Shown here: one piece after another, positions 1 through 9,345 of the stretch
How the letters are laid out: each line of letters opens with the position of its first letter
Position numbering within the stretch: the stretch's first letter is position 1
Source of the DNA: Sergeia podlipaevii
Taxonomy: Eukaryota; Euglenozoa; Kinetoplastea; Trypanosomatida; Trypanosomatidae
Direction of reading: 5' to 3'
Length of the DNA stretch: 21,412 nucleotides
Assembly (NCBI GenBank): GCA_030849805.1
Contig: JASANZ010001879.1
Location: forward strand, 1 to 21,412
Position numbers and translations under genes: made by a program
The notes under the pieces: generated by a model
The model's database searches: none
What the model was told of the DNA's origin: nothing
What the model saw: the letters and a program-made list of their open reading frames with translations, nothing else

Positions 1-170
1 CACCTACAAAGAACGTATGTATAGAATCCCAAATGACCTTGGATGAACCTATGCATGCTGCGCGACATACACATACACGTTTACATGAGCGTGACTAGAG
101 TGAAAAGAGAAAGGACTTCGACGTCCCTCGCGCTCACTCCCCAGCCTCGCCCTCTGCATAAGTAGCTCCA
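1..170. other. 3' flank of the E2 gene
   Basis: This stretch lies downstream of the minus-strand E2 stop codon and is probably its 3' UTR or the start of the next intergenic region. I see no reading frame, structured RNA or repeat in it. Confidence 0.5.
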
Positions 171-803
<633 letters not shown>

Positions 804-940
804 CTAGGTACAAAGGCACGCTTCACTTCCTTGAGCCACTAATGTATTTTTTTTAGGGGGTTTGCTTTCGGAAACTGGTGTTGACAAAAGTGTTCCAGGC
901 ATGTTTTATTGTAGAAATTAGGAAGAACAGAAAGAAAAGC

Positions 941-958
941 AGAGAGAGAGAGAGAGAG
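941..958. repeat. (AG)9 microsatellite
   Basis: Nine AG units in a row. On the minus strand it reads as a CT tract, so it could also act as a minor splice-site pyrimidine tract. Confidence 0.85.
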
Positions 959-1433
959 TTTGGGAGGAAGTTTTTAGGAAAGGAAAAACTCAGCAAGCAC
1001 TAAGCTTGAATGCGCAACCTTTACCAGCACCTCTCAAAATAATAGTAATAAATTAATAAAAATGAAACGCTCAAAGTTGCGGGATTTGCCCATGTACATG
1101 CTGCTTTACGCATAGGAAAGCAAGCACAACAAAACCTCCCATATCGCCAGAGTCGTTTCCAGTAATGAAACAAAGATTTGAAAAGGACGCAGTACAAAAT
1201 AGGAAGCAAAAAGATAAAATAGAGAAGAACATGTAGCATGTGTGCTATTGAATTCACTTTTCCCCTTTTTTGTTTTTTGAAAAAAAAAAGTAAAACAATC
1301 TTCTTCTTTCTAGTAGATGCGCATGGCAAAACATGCGCCGTCCTACCGTACTGATTTAATGAAAAAAACATATATTTGCGTAGATAAACATCCTTTGTGT
1401 CTCTCCTCCCGCATTATTCTTTGATACTGAAAC

Positions 1434-1453
1434 AAATAAATAAATAAATAAAA
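1434..1453. repeat. AAAT tetranucleotide repeat
   Basis: Four or five AAAT units in the intergenic DNA. It is low-complexity and has no evident function. Confidence 0.7.
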
Positions 1454-1832
1454 TCAATAAATATCTCATCCTCAGCGCATACATACGTGTGTACACACGC
1501 GCTCGATTGCATACTACATTCACACAAAATATAATAAGAATAATAAAAAATAAGAGAATCGCCCAGCGATGTCGTCTCGTTTCACGCCTCACTCAAAAGG
1601 AAAAAAAAAGGGAAAGCATTTTTGATAAATAAAGTCGCAAAAAAAAAAAAATGAAAACTTACATGCGCAGCAGAAGAACACATAAAAGACGAGAACTGAG
1701 AGGAAAGGGGGAAAAAGAAGATGCCTCCATGTGCGTGCGTGAGATCATCCTAGTTTACTAAGAAACAGCCGCAGCTTGCTCTGTCACTTAGCAAATAAAT
1801 GAAGAGAGAGAAAAAAAAAGGAAGCACTCATC

Positions 1833-1920
1833 GATTTTTTTTTCTCTTTCTGTCCCTCCCTCCTGCATCCCTCCCTCTCTCTCTCTCTCTTTCCCCCTTT
1901 TCTCCTCTCACCTTCTCTAG
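1833..1920 (+). other. long plus-strand pyrimidine tract ending in AG
   Basis: About 85 bases are almost pure C/T, including eight CT units at 1875-1890, ending in CTCTAG at about 1920. This has the form of a strong splice acceptor but on the strand opposite to all genes. On the transcribed strand it is a purine tract just 3' of the alanine racemase stop. Whether it is used is unknown. Confidence 0.5.
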
Positions 1921-1962
1921 GGAAGCCACAGGTGTGTAGCAAAGGGCACAGCGCCATCCTTC

Positions 1963-3465
1963 TCACTCGTACACGTATCGTCTCGGCACACGAGTGGAGA
2001 GCGCACACATGAGTTGATACGGAATACTCTTCACACTTCGCGCCTTGTCAGCAATGTCGTTCCCCCATATTGACACCTGACTCTCGTCTTTGACCTCCTC
2101 CATGATGGCGGCAATATCCTTGCCACACTTGCTTGGAAACACAGCCACCGCAATCATATCCATGTTCACGTTTCCATGGACGTGACCTACAAGTGGGGTC
2201 TCAGAGAGGCATGTGCCGTCAGAGCGAACTGGGCTTACCGTGATGGGCATTCCGCTGTAGTATCGAAGGAAGCCATCCGCGTACCCGACCGGCAAGAGCA
2301 CCATCACCACGTCCTCCTGGATCATATTTCGTGTGACGCCATATCCCACGAAGCTGCCGGCCTTGACAACGTAGTGGCGAAGGACCTTTGTGAAGAAGTA
2401 CCCACACGCAGTGCCATCCCATGGACGGAAAATGGGCTCCATGTCTGGCGCAATGGTGGCCGGTACCAGTGAAGATGAACCATAAAGGAGCAGCCCAGGA
2501 CGAACAAAAATGCGCAGGTCCCCATCCGTTGACGGAGACAACTGCAACTCATCTCCCGCACTGCTGCTGCTGCTGCTGTTGTTGGCGCTCCAGTCAGGAA
2601 TAGGATTGGATGCGGAGACCCACAGTCGCTGCTCGATAGCACCGCTGTTAGCCGCGGAGGCACCGCGTACGGCCACCTCAGCCCTCCTCAAGCCATCGAT
2701 TGCCTTCGCAAACACGGTGAGGTGGCGCCGTGTGAAGGCATGGTTGACAAGGCCAGACACGCTGAAGTGCTGAAGAAGAACATCAACACCGCCAGCCTTC
2801 TTGAGAAGAGACACAACGCCGTTTGGGTACTTGGAAGACGATTCGCTAAGATATGCATCGCTCTGCTCACATTCGGCAGTCGCCGCTTCCTCCATCCCTT
2901 CGATCCCGCTCTTCCCAAACAGCTCCACGAGTGTAAGACCTAGACGATTCATGCCAGTGTTGACTTTCAGCCACAGCGGTGTGTGCTGAAATGTCGTGAC
3001 GCGATGCTCGAGAAACACTTCAAGTGCGGCGATGGTACCGACCACTGGAATCAACTGCGCACCTCTCCCCGCAGCGTGCAGGGCGTTCTGTTCTCTGTAG
3101 ACCTCTCGCAGCTCGTCGTTGAGCAGTTCGGTATCAGAGAACACAATGATGTGTGTGTCACGGGTGTTCAATGGGGATGGCCGATCATCATCATCATCAT
3201 CGTCGGCGATAGTGGTGGTGATGGATCTAGAAACAGCCTTGGCCCGCAGAAGCTCCTCTGCTTCCCCAAAGGAGGCCACACCAAAGTAACGAATATTGCA
3301 GTGCTCGCGAAGGTATTGTGCCACAGGAACAAGACCATTTCCATAGGCGTCGCCCTTCACCATTGTGATGAGCGTCGCATCAGGTGCGTAGTACTTCTTA
3401 ATGAGTTCTACATTGCGAGCAATGTTGGGAAGACGAACTTCCACGTAGGTCGAATGGCGAAGCAT
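1963..3465 (-). CDS. alanine racemase, PLP-dependent, fold type III (500 aa)
   Basis: This enzyme interconverts L- and D-alanine using pyridoxal phosphate. The PLP lysine is Lys37 in MVKGDAYGNG near the N-terminus, as in bacterial Alr. LKVNTGMNRLG (166-176), ANSGA (272-276) and VRPGLLLYG (321-329) are family signatures. The second catalytic base is Tyr375 in VGYG, followed by LLPVGYADGFLRYY. GNVNMDMIAV (431-440), SIWGND (465-470) and RVPRRY (492-497) complete the C-terminal beta domain. It is longer than the usual 360-390 aa because of low-complexity insertions: Asp7 near 88-94, a Ser/Glu stretch near 195-215 and Asn-Ser6 near 295-302. I see no signal peptide or C-terminal PTS1, so it is probably cytosolic. 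The start is supported because homology begins within the first ten residues. Family assignment is strong; the substrate could be broader than alanine. Confidence 0.93.
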   Translation of the reverse strand: MLRHSTYVEVRLPNIARNVELIKKYYAPDATLITMVKGDAYGNGLVPVAQYLREHCNIRYFGVASFGEAEELLRAKAVSRSITTTIADDDDDDDRPSPLNTRDTHIIVFSDTELLNDELREVYREQNALHAAGRGAQLIPVVGTIAALEVFLEHRVTTFQHTPLWLKVNTGMNRLGLTLVELFGKSGIEGMEEAATAECEQSDAYLSESSSKYPNGVVSLLKKAGGVDVLLQHFSVSGLVNHAFTRRHLTVFAKAIDGLRRAEVAVRGASAANSGAIEQRLWVSASNPIPDWSANNSSSSSSAGDELQLSPSTDGDLRIFVRPGLLLYGSSSLVPATIAPDMEPIFRPWDGTACGYFFTKVLRHYVVKAGSFVGYGVTRNMIQEDVVMVLLPVGYADGFLRYYSGMPITVSPVRSDGTCLSETPLVGHVHGNVNMDMIAVAVFPSKCGKDIAAIMEEVKDESQVSIWGNDIADKARSVKSIPYQLMCALSTRVPRRYVYE

Positions 3466-3470
3466 CCGTC

Positions 3471-3493
3471 CTCACACACGCAAAGAAAAAAAG
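3471..3493 (-). promoter_or_regulatory. predicted spliced-leader acceptor of alanine racemase
   Basis: A minus-strand tract ATCTTTTTTTCTTTG is followed by an AG at 3472-3471. Use of this AG leaves a 5-nt leader before the ATG. Acceptors further upstream are possible. Confidence 0.45.
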
Positions 3494-3840
3494 ATATCTG
3501 TGTTTTAAAGGAAGAGTAGGTAATAAGTATATAAAGAAAAGAATCCCAATCGTTCGATGACCTCTATCTGTCTCTCTTGATGTAGGCAAGTACTGTCTAA
3601 CCCACCAAATGGAGGAGGGAGGGGGTATCAAGTGTGTGTGTGTTCTTTCATACGCAGACACAAATAATGTGTTAAAAAAAAGAACAAGGAGAAAAAAAAA
3701 TTAGCCAGCACATTTCTGAATAATATGTTGTAGTCATACGTCTGACACTCTTGTATGCTTCGGAGTGCTTCACTACATTTTCTCTTCATTGGTTTACAAC
3801 AAAAATAAAACCAAGAGGCTTTTTGTCTTTTGAATATAAA

Positions 3841-3864
3841 TGTGTGTGTGTGTGTGTGTGTGTG
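3841..3864. repeat. (TG)12 microsatellite
   Basis: Twelve TG units in a row, in the presumed 3' UTR of the upstream coiled-coil gene. Such tracts are common between trypanosomatid genes and are likely length-polymorphic. Confidence 0.9.
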
Positions 3865-4022
3865 TTCCTATGAGAGCACATGATTGCAAAAGAAAAAAAA
3901 TGGCACTTCAATCGCATGAATCAGCATTAGAAAAAGGAAAAGAAAAAAAAACGGAGAGAGCAAACTTTAGCACACACACCCATCGCTCCCTGGCATACGT
4001 CCCCTGCCGCCCCTCATGTCTC

Positions 4023-6107
4023 TCAATCAGAAGGGCCCAATAGAACTCGCCTCTCTGCCTCCTGCACGAGCTCACTCAGCAGCCTCAGTGCCGAAGCATA
4101 CGCCACAGTTGGTACCGGCGGTAGCTCCACATTTAAATCCAGGCCAGCCGTCGCTACATTGGCATCAGCCGCATGAGCAGCAAGTGAGGGAGAGCACCAT
4201 GTCGGCTCTGCCTCATGCAACGCAACGAGCGCGCGACTAGCCATCCGCAACCGTCGCACCGCTCCCCGCTCCCACTCTGAGCACTCGCTAAGCTTCGACT
4301 GTAGCCCCAAGGCGACTTGCTCCTTCAGCTGTAGAGCCTCTCTCAGCGCTTGCACTTGGCCACGATAATCGTGCTCGACACTCCGCCACCGCTTCCGTTC
4401 TGCCTCCATCGCTACCGGGGCATCCGCCACCGCTGCCAACAGCCTCGTGCCGTCGGTTACTTCGTGCTTGGCGGCTTCCAGTTCAGCCCGCAGCTGCTCC
4501 TCATGCTCCTTGTCCTCCAAATGGGCTAAGGCGGCCAGTTCAACAGTCTCTGTGAGCTCCTTGACGCGCTCCTCAAGTTGCTGCTTCTCCATGGTGGCAC
4601 CCTGCGCCTGGGCCTCAAGCCTTTCCTCTTCACCGCGTGCCTGCTGCGCCTGCGCCTCCGCTTGCTGCTGTTGAGACTCCAGTCGCTGCTGTGCTGCTTG
4701 CAGCTCGCCGCCAATTCGGCGGACCTCCGCCTCCAGGTGTCCTGAGGCCTTCTGCCACTCCACTTCTGAAGCCCCTTGCCTGATAGCCGCCTTCCGCAGT
4801 TGATGTAACTCCATTGACATTGCCTTCACGTTGCTGTCTCTCTCATCTTGTAGATCATGTGCTTGAGACTGTAAGTGCCGGTTGGCGTCGCGTAGCCGCC
4901 CTAACTCCTCCTCTAGTGCCTCCAGCTTGTGCTGCAGCTCAGACCTGGCTTCCTGAAGGCAGAGGTCCGCGCTTCGAGAAGATTTCAGATCGCTTTGCAG
5001 ACGTTCCTCTATCGTTTTCACCTCGCCCTGAAGATTGCGCACCTGGGTCTCAAGTCGCTCCTTCCCCTCTGTCAACACCTCCAGCTCTTGCCGCAGTTCT
5101 TGTCGCTCACGATCCCCTTGATCTACCTGTGCCCGTAGCCTTCCTTGGAGCTCCGCGACGTGGCGCTCAAGCTCTAACACCGTATCTTGCGCTTCTTGGC
5201 GTAGTGTCGCCTCTTGGGTCTTTGACTCTTCTCGCAGGTGCTCCTCATAAGCCCTCCGTTCTCGCGCGAATTGATCTGCCAGCTGCTGCCGCTCCATGTC
5301 AAACTGTCGAACTACAGTCGCCTCACGCTCGCGCAGTGCCGCCACGAGAGCACGCAAGTCCTCTTGCTCTGCTTGAGCGCTTTCCAGAAGAGCCTTCAAC
5401 TCCTCAGTATCGCAGCTCTCTTCTACGGCTGCCTCCTTGTCATCGCTCTTGCCGCTAATACTGCTGCTGCTGCTGCTTCCATCACTACTCCTCTTATTTT
5501 CTTTTACATACACATCGTTCTCGCTTGCCCTGATAAAGTGTTTATTCACCTCAAGCGAGACATCGGCTGGAGAGGATGCCGCCAAGATCGCCCTCTGAAG
5601 GAAAGAGCGGCGCTTGTAAAGATGACGAAGAAGAGGCGATGGATCAGGAATGCTTTGTATCCCCGCGAGCAAAATCACGTACGCGCTCCACGTGTGTTTG
5701 GTTTCGCGTGTCAGTGTGGCAGCATACGCTTCATAGCACTGAAGCACGACAGCCAGAAGGGCGTAAAGGTCCTCGTTGTTAGCGCTGGTGCTCCTCTCAG
5801 CTGTGTCTTCCCTATGCTCCTCTTCGTCCTTGCTGTCCATCAGAGCCCAAGCACCTGTGCCACTGGCGTGAGAGTAGGCCTCCAGTGCCGCGAGCAATCT
5901 TGTCCGGTCCGCGGCAGAGTCTTCCCGAAGCGAAAGCAGGTGATTATATGTATGCATGGATTGCAGAGAGGACAGTGGCACAACAGCCCAGCCCGCCGTC
6001 ATATCTTCAAGAAAAGGGCCCAGCAACTGCGCACAGCGCTCGACCGCCTTCGTGTCTTCTGAGACCTGTGCATGTGTAGAGGACGACAAATGGCTACTTG
6101 ACTGCAT
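4023..6107 (-). CDS. coiled-coil protein of unknown function (694 aa)
   Basis: I do not recognise a family. Residues 1 to about 175 look like a folded, mainly helical region with Leu/Ala-rich stretches and no signal peptide. Residues about 205-230 are a Ser-rich and acidic linker containing a Ser6 run. From about 235 to 620 the protein is rich in Glu, Gln, Arg, Leu and Ala with heptad spacing, typical of a long parallel coiled coil. The last 60 or so residues are less charged and include LNVELPPVPTVAYASALRLL. Kinetoplastid proteins of this kind are often cytoskeletal, basal-body or flagellar, but nothing here decides that. The ATG at 6107 is the first in the frame and lies 11 nt after a candidate splice AG. 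Confidence 0.85.
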   Translation of the reverse strand: MQSSSHLSSSTHAQVSEDTKAVERCAQLLGPFLEDMTAGWAVVPLSSLQSMHTYNHLLSLREDSAADRTRLLAALEAYSHASGTGAWALMDSKDEEEHREDTAERSTSANNEDLYALLAVVLQCYEAYAATLTRETKHTWSAYVILLAGIQSIPDPSPLLRHLYKRRSFLQRAILAASSPADVSLEVNKHFIRASENDVYVKENKRSSDGSSSSSSISGKSDDKEAAVEESCDTEELKALLESAQAEQEDLRALVAALREREATVVRQFDMERQQLADQFARERRAYEEHLREESKTQEATLRQEAQDTVLELERHVAELQGRLRAQVDQGDRERQELRQELEVLTEGKERLETQVRNLQGEVKTIEERLQSDLKSSRSADLCLQEARSELQHKLEALEEELGRLRDANRHLQSQAHDLQDERDSNVKAMSMELHQLRKAAIRQGASEVEWQKASGHLEAEVRRIGGELQAAQQRLESQQQQAEAQAQQARGEEERLEAQAQGATMEKQQLEERVKELTETVELAALAHLEDKEHEEQLRAELEAAKHEVTDGTRLLAAVADAPVAMEAERKRWRSVEHDYRGQVQALREALQLKEQVALGLQSKLSECSEWERGAVRRLRMASRALVALHEAEPTWCSPSLAAHAADANVATAGLDLNVELPPVPTVAYASALRLLSELVQEAERRVLLGPSD

Positions 6108-6604
6108 GTATGCGTGTGCTAGTATAAGTGAATAAAAAAATATTTAAAATATAAAAATGAGATGGGCAAAGCAAACAAAAAAGGAGAAAAAAATTACCCA
6201 GGTTCCACAAATATAGTTAAGATTCAATCAACCTCAATATGAGTAGAAAAAAAAAAAAAGAAATACTGCAATCAATCTATGTATGTGACAAAATGAGAAG
6301 AGAAAAAGTAAATGCCCGCGCAATGTGTAATTCTACTTATGTCTCACCAGATGTGTTCGATGTAGACAAATATATAAATAACTAGATACTGCTAGACACA
6401 TGGTAACAGGAGATAGAAGTAAAGAAAAAAAAAAAGGAAGGTGCCTATAGTGAAAGACAAAAAAAATATTATTGGATCAAAGCAGTGGTAGCAGTAATCG
6501 CAAAGTTATATATAATTTTAAAGTTACAAACAATCAGCGGAGTTGTTAATGTCAATTTGGCAATGATGCCTAAGTTACAACTTCTGTTCACGCAGCTGAA
6601 CTAC
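6108..6604. other. intergenic region, A/T-rich
   Basis: About 500 bases with many poly-A runs and no coding frame. It should contain the 3' UTR of the 249-aa gene and the leader of the coiled-coil gene. I see no convincing RNA structure. Confidence 0.55.
6119..6193 (-). promoter_or_regulatory. predicted spliced-leader acceptor of the 694-aa gene
   Basis: The minus strand has a pyrimidine tract near 6193-6177 (TTTTTTTCTCCTTTTTT), then T-rich DNA, then AG at 6120-6119. The leader would be about 11 nt. Confidence 0.4.
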
Positions 6605-7354
6605 TCATTTGCGACGGCTCACAGCGCGGGGTACAAAACTGGTGACTGATGGAACAGCGGCAGCAGCAGGAGGAGGACATGGTTTTCGCAATGCTGCAAC
6701 TGCAGCTGCTTCTGCCACCTTCTGAGCATCGCGCAGCTCTAGTTTGTGACGCTCCAACTCCACAGTAGTGCCAGCGCTCGCTCCAGCAATGTTAACGATG
6801 TTGCCCTTGTAGGTTACTCCGCGTGCCCCCATCTCGAGCAGAGCCTCGGTGCGCCGTTTCTGTGACGCTGCATCACTAGCAGGAAGTGCGATGGGGGATG
6901 AAGCCGAAAGTGGCGCACTTGCTGCGTTGTCGCCCTCTGTCTTCCTTTTGTCCAACTCAGCTGCAGTGGGATGCCTCCATTCAATAAGAAAAAATGGTTT
7001 GCGAGAGGTCTTGACGTACACCACCTCAACAGGAGCCTCCTTGCGCAGACGATAAATAATCGTGCCCGCCTCTGCTCGTGGCGCTGTTCCCTGTGCCTCA
7101 CTATCTGCATCCTGCCCACCATCTTCGTTATTTTTATTTTTATTGTTGTCGCCCTTGTCTGTCGCCGCAGTCCCTTCGAACCACTCGCTGATCTCCAGTG
7201 TGTCCTTATGAGTAAACAAAAAGCCATTCACCAACTCCCCGCGGCTAGCAATAGAGGCACAGCGGATGTAAACCGTAGAAACTGCTTGAGACTCCGAAGA
7301 GGTCTCAATACGCGTGCGCTTTATAGCCAACTGCTCTTGCTCGTCGTTTCTCAT
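6605..7354 (-). CDS. hypothetical protein (249 aa)
   Basis: I do not recognise this protein. It starts MRNDEQEQLAIKRTRIE at the ATG ending at 7354; the frame is open 6 nt further to a GTG, which is not a credible eukaryotic start. The N-terminal part (about 25-65) and 95-130 have alternating hydrophobic residues (VSTVYIRCASI, VEVVYVKTSRKPFFLIEW) that look like beta strands of one small domain. An Asn/Lys/Asp/Glu-rich low-complexity insert (about 70-90) interrupts it. A basic, Ala-rich helical region (about 180-230) and a Pro/Ala tail ending RAVSRRK follow. No signal peptide or membrane segment is visible. The T14 run and AG directly upstream leave a leader of only 5 nt. Confidence 0.75.
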   Translation of the reverse strand: MRNDEQEQLAIKRTRIETSSESQAVSTVYIRCASIASRGELVNGFLFTHKDTLEISEWFEGTAATDKGDNNKNKNNEDGGQDADSEAQGTAPRAEAGTIIYRLRKEAPVEVVYVKTSRKPFFLIEWRHPTAAELDKRKTEGDNAASAPLSASSPIALPASDAASQKRRTEALLEMGARGVTYKGNIVNIAGASAGTTVELERHKLELRDAQKVAEAAAVAALRKPCPPPAAAAVPSVTSFVPRAVSRRK

Positions 7355-7880
7355 TTTCACTATAATTGAAAAAAAAAAAAAATTGTACGGTTCTGGGGCG
7401 ACACGCGGTAAAGCACAAAAAGCCGAGCAGTTCCTCTATTGAATAATAATAATAATAAAATCTGCGGTAGTGCTACTAAAGATGAAATCAAAAAAAGGAA
7501 TTGCAAAAAAAGAAAAAAAAGTGTTCTCGTTAGCATAGAAGAAAAAGAGATTGCATGCAGGTAGCTCCACATAAAACGTGTTGGGAATACAAAGGCAAAA
7601 AGTAGCTTATATTTTCTCCTTTCTTTCTTCACCTCCACTTTTTATTGTAACTACTATTATTCAATTTCTGTGTATTATGTGAAGATAATAGTAGCGCACC
7701 ACCACCATAAAAATCATGAGTCAAAACAAAAGAAAGAAAAAAAAAACGAAACGTTGCCACTCTGATAGTACCCCTGCAGAGGCAATGTTCGTGTTAATAT
7801 TTTTAAAAAAGAAAACGCGTAAACGCGGAATGAGAGAAGTCAACTGAAATCGATAATTTATTGTTTTCCATTCCTCCTAC
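7355..7880. other. intergenic region, A/T-rich
   Basis: About 525 bases with AAT repeats near 7443-7458 and several poly-A runs. The minus frame through 7360-7638 encodes only T-rich-derived Phe/Leu runs and is not a gene. Nothing else is visible. Confidence 0.55.
7360..7382 (-). promoter_or_regulatory. predicted spliced-leader acceptor of the 249-aa gene
   Basis: A T14 run (7382-7369) is followed by CAATTATAG with AG at 7361-7360. It is 5 nt from the ATG and is the first AG after a strong tract. Confidence 0.6.
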
Positions 7881-8843
7881 CTATTGCTTTGTTCCCTCAG
7901 CAGCGGCGTTGATTGCGTCGGCTTTTTGCTCCGACAAGGCCGCCTCCATCCCCTTGTAGTACGTCCTCAGCTCCTTCACCCTCCAATCTAAATCAACGTC
8001 CAAGTACCGCTTCTCCCTCAGCTCGTTAATGCGCGCTTCATCCTCGTCGAGCTGCTGCAGTAGCGACCAGTCCCGCAGAGGGTGGAGTCGCTTCACCCAG
8101 CGCGACGTATCAAAGGCGCCAATGTCGTTGGCTTCTAAGAAATCGTCGTTCACTGTCACCCGCACGCCGCCTACTTGTTTGCTGTAAAGTGTATTGAGAA
8201 TCTGAGTGGAGCGATAAGGCATGATATCCCCTAGAGGCGTCGTAACAGGTCGGAACCCGCCCTCCGAGTTTAAAATAGACCGGCGAAACACCATTGAAAA
8301 GCGCTGAGCCTCTAAAGGAAGAACCATGTGGAAATAAACGTAGCGGGCCGGCCCTGACATGATGTACAAGGAGCGGTCTGGCACTACCACGTCCAGCTCC
8401 TCGCCATTCTGCACGTGCACGAAACGCAGCAGCGTGTTGCCACCAAGTGACACGATAGCAAAAATGTCGTCATAGACGAACAAATTGTCAATGTGGGCCC
8501 TCATGAAATCCCCAGGCTCATAAAGATTGGCAGTCTGGTTGTTGAGCCATCCCTTGGGCAAAATCTGATCCTGTTCTATTCTCTCCACAAGCTTGATGAA
8601 AGAACTGGGAGGGATCGGGGGCATCTGAAAGCGGCCATCGCTAAGCTTGATAGAAGCAGACTTGCGCGTGTACACATCTACATACCCACGGCGCAGTTCC
8701 GTGACCTCGTCAGGAGTGAGGTAGTTAGGCAAGATGGTGACACCAAAGTCCTCGCCAAAAGGGCAGTAGGGCTCATCAGCAAAGAGATAGCGGAAGCTCT
8801 TACCAGATCTAAGGTGCCGCACTGCATTTAAAAAGGCCTTCAT
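7881..8843 (-). CDS. AlkB-like 2-oxoglutarate/Fe(II)-dependent dioxygenase (320 aa)
   Basis: AlkB-family enzymes oxidatively demethylate or hydroxylate nucleic acids or proteins using iron, 2-oxoglutarate and oxygen. The double-stranded beta-helix core is clear: NLYEPGDFMRAHIDN gives the iron ligands His117 and Asp119. DIFAIVSLGG (126-135) is the typical next strand and SLYIMSGPARYVYFH supplies the second histidine, His172. RFSMVFR (181-187) holds the 2-oxoglutarate-binding arginines in an RxSxxxR pattern. About 130 residues after the core form an extension rich in charged helices. The frame is open to a TTG at 8900, but that part is pyrimidine tract; the first ATG is at 8843 and begins a basic segment, KAFLNAVRHLRSGKSFR, that could be a mitochondrial presequence. 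The subfamily and substrate cannot be read. Confidence 0.88.
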   Translation of the reverse strand: MKAFLNAVRHLRSGKSFRYLFADEPYCPFGEDFGVTILPNYLTPDEVTELRRGYVDVYTRKSASIKLSDGRFQMPPIPPSSFIKLVERIEQDQILPKGWLNNQTANLYEPGDFMRAHIDNLFVYDDIFAIVSLGGNTLLRFVHVQNGEELDVVVPDRSLYIMSGPARYVYFHMVLPLEAQRFSMVFRRSILNSEGGFRPVTTPLGDIMPYRSTQILNTLYSKQVGGVRVTVNDDFLEANDIGAFDTSRWVKRLHPLRDWSLLQQLDEDEARINELREKRYLDVDLDWRVKELRTYYKGMEAALSEQKADAINAAAEGTKQ

Positions 8844-9345
8844 ATTCGTTAAAAAAAGGGGGAAAGCAAAATTAAGAGAGAGAGATATAAATGGCAGCAA
8901 GCGTTCCTGGAGCGTGATGTGTTTCGTTTCAGTGTACTAAACGCCGCTACAAAAGTAATGATCCTCCCTCTTCCCTCGTCTCGTCTACTGCGTATAACAA
9001 GAAGACGCACTTATTGCTAATCCAAGGCCAAAGCAAAAAAAAAAAAAGCACAATTGCACATGAAGGCAGAACAACAATAGTGGAAGAGAAAGAGAGAGAG
9101 AGAAAGGAATAGATGGATAAAGAGGAACCCACTGCGGGAGAAGAGCGCAGTGAAAGTTGTAAAAGTCTTTAGATACGACAATTGCAGACTGCTGTAATAA
9201 TAAAGATAATAACAATAAGCGTTGGCACTGATCTTCTCATTTTTTTCCCAAATAGCAGAATTAATAATATCACGCTAAATGCTAAAACAAACCACGTCTT
9301 GTGCATGAGTCAGGTACCAGGGCTCACAAAGGCACAGCTTCTACT
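8844..9345. other. intergenic region with splice-site tracts
   Basis: It holds the AlkB-like gene's leader and the 3' flank of the 376-aa gene. GA repeats (9089-9102) and poly-A are the only patterns; no gene is seen. Confidence 0.55.
9017..9108 (-). promoter_or_regulatory. predicted spliced-leader acceptor of the AlkB-like gene
   Basis: The minus strand shows a CT-rich tract (9108-9082) and a T13 run (9047-9035), then GCTTTGGCCTTGGATTAG with AG at 9018-9017. There is no ATG between this AG and the chosen start. A closer tract at 8887-8853 has its first AG inside codon 2, so it would remove the start if used. Confidence 0.5.

Larger units (their letters stand above)
3466..4022. other. intergenic region with TG repeat
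   Basis: It holds the 3' flank of the coiled-coil gene and the alanine racemase leader. It is A/T- and purine-rich, with a TG repeat at 3841-3864 and several poly-A runs. I see no gene. Confidence 0.6.

Noticed and set aside
4814..5458. 214-codon open frame on the plus strand
   Set aside because: It begins at TTG and is antisense to the Glu/Gln-rich coiled coil, giving only Leu/Pro/Ser-rich noise.
5238..6062. 274-codon open frame on the plus strand
   Set aside because: It is antisense to the coiled-coil gene, begins at GTG, has no domain and follows from that gene's codon use.
8844..8900. N-terminal extension of the AlkB-like protein
   Set aside because: It begins at TTG and is a pyrimidine tract.
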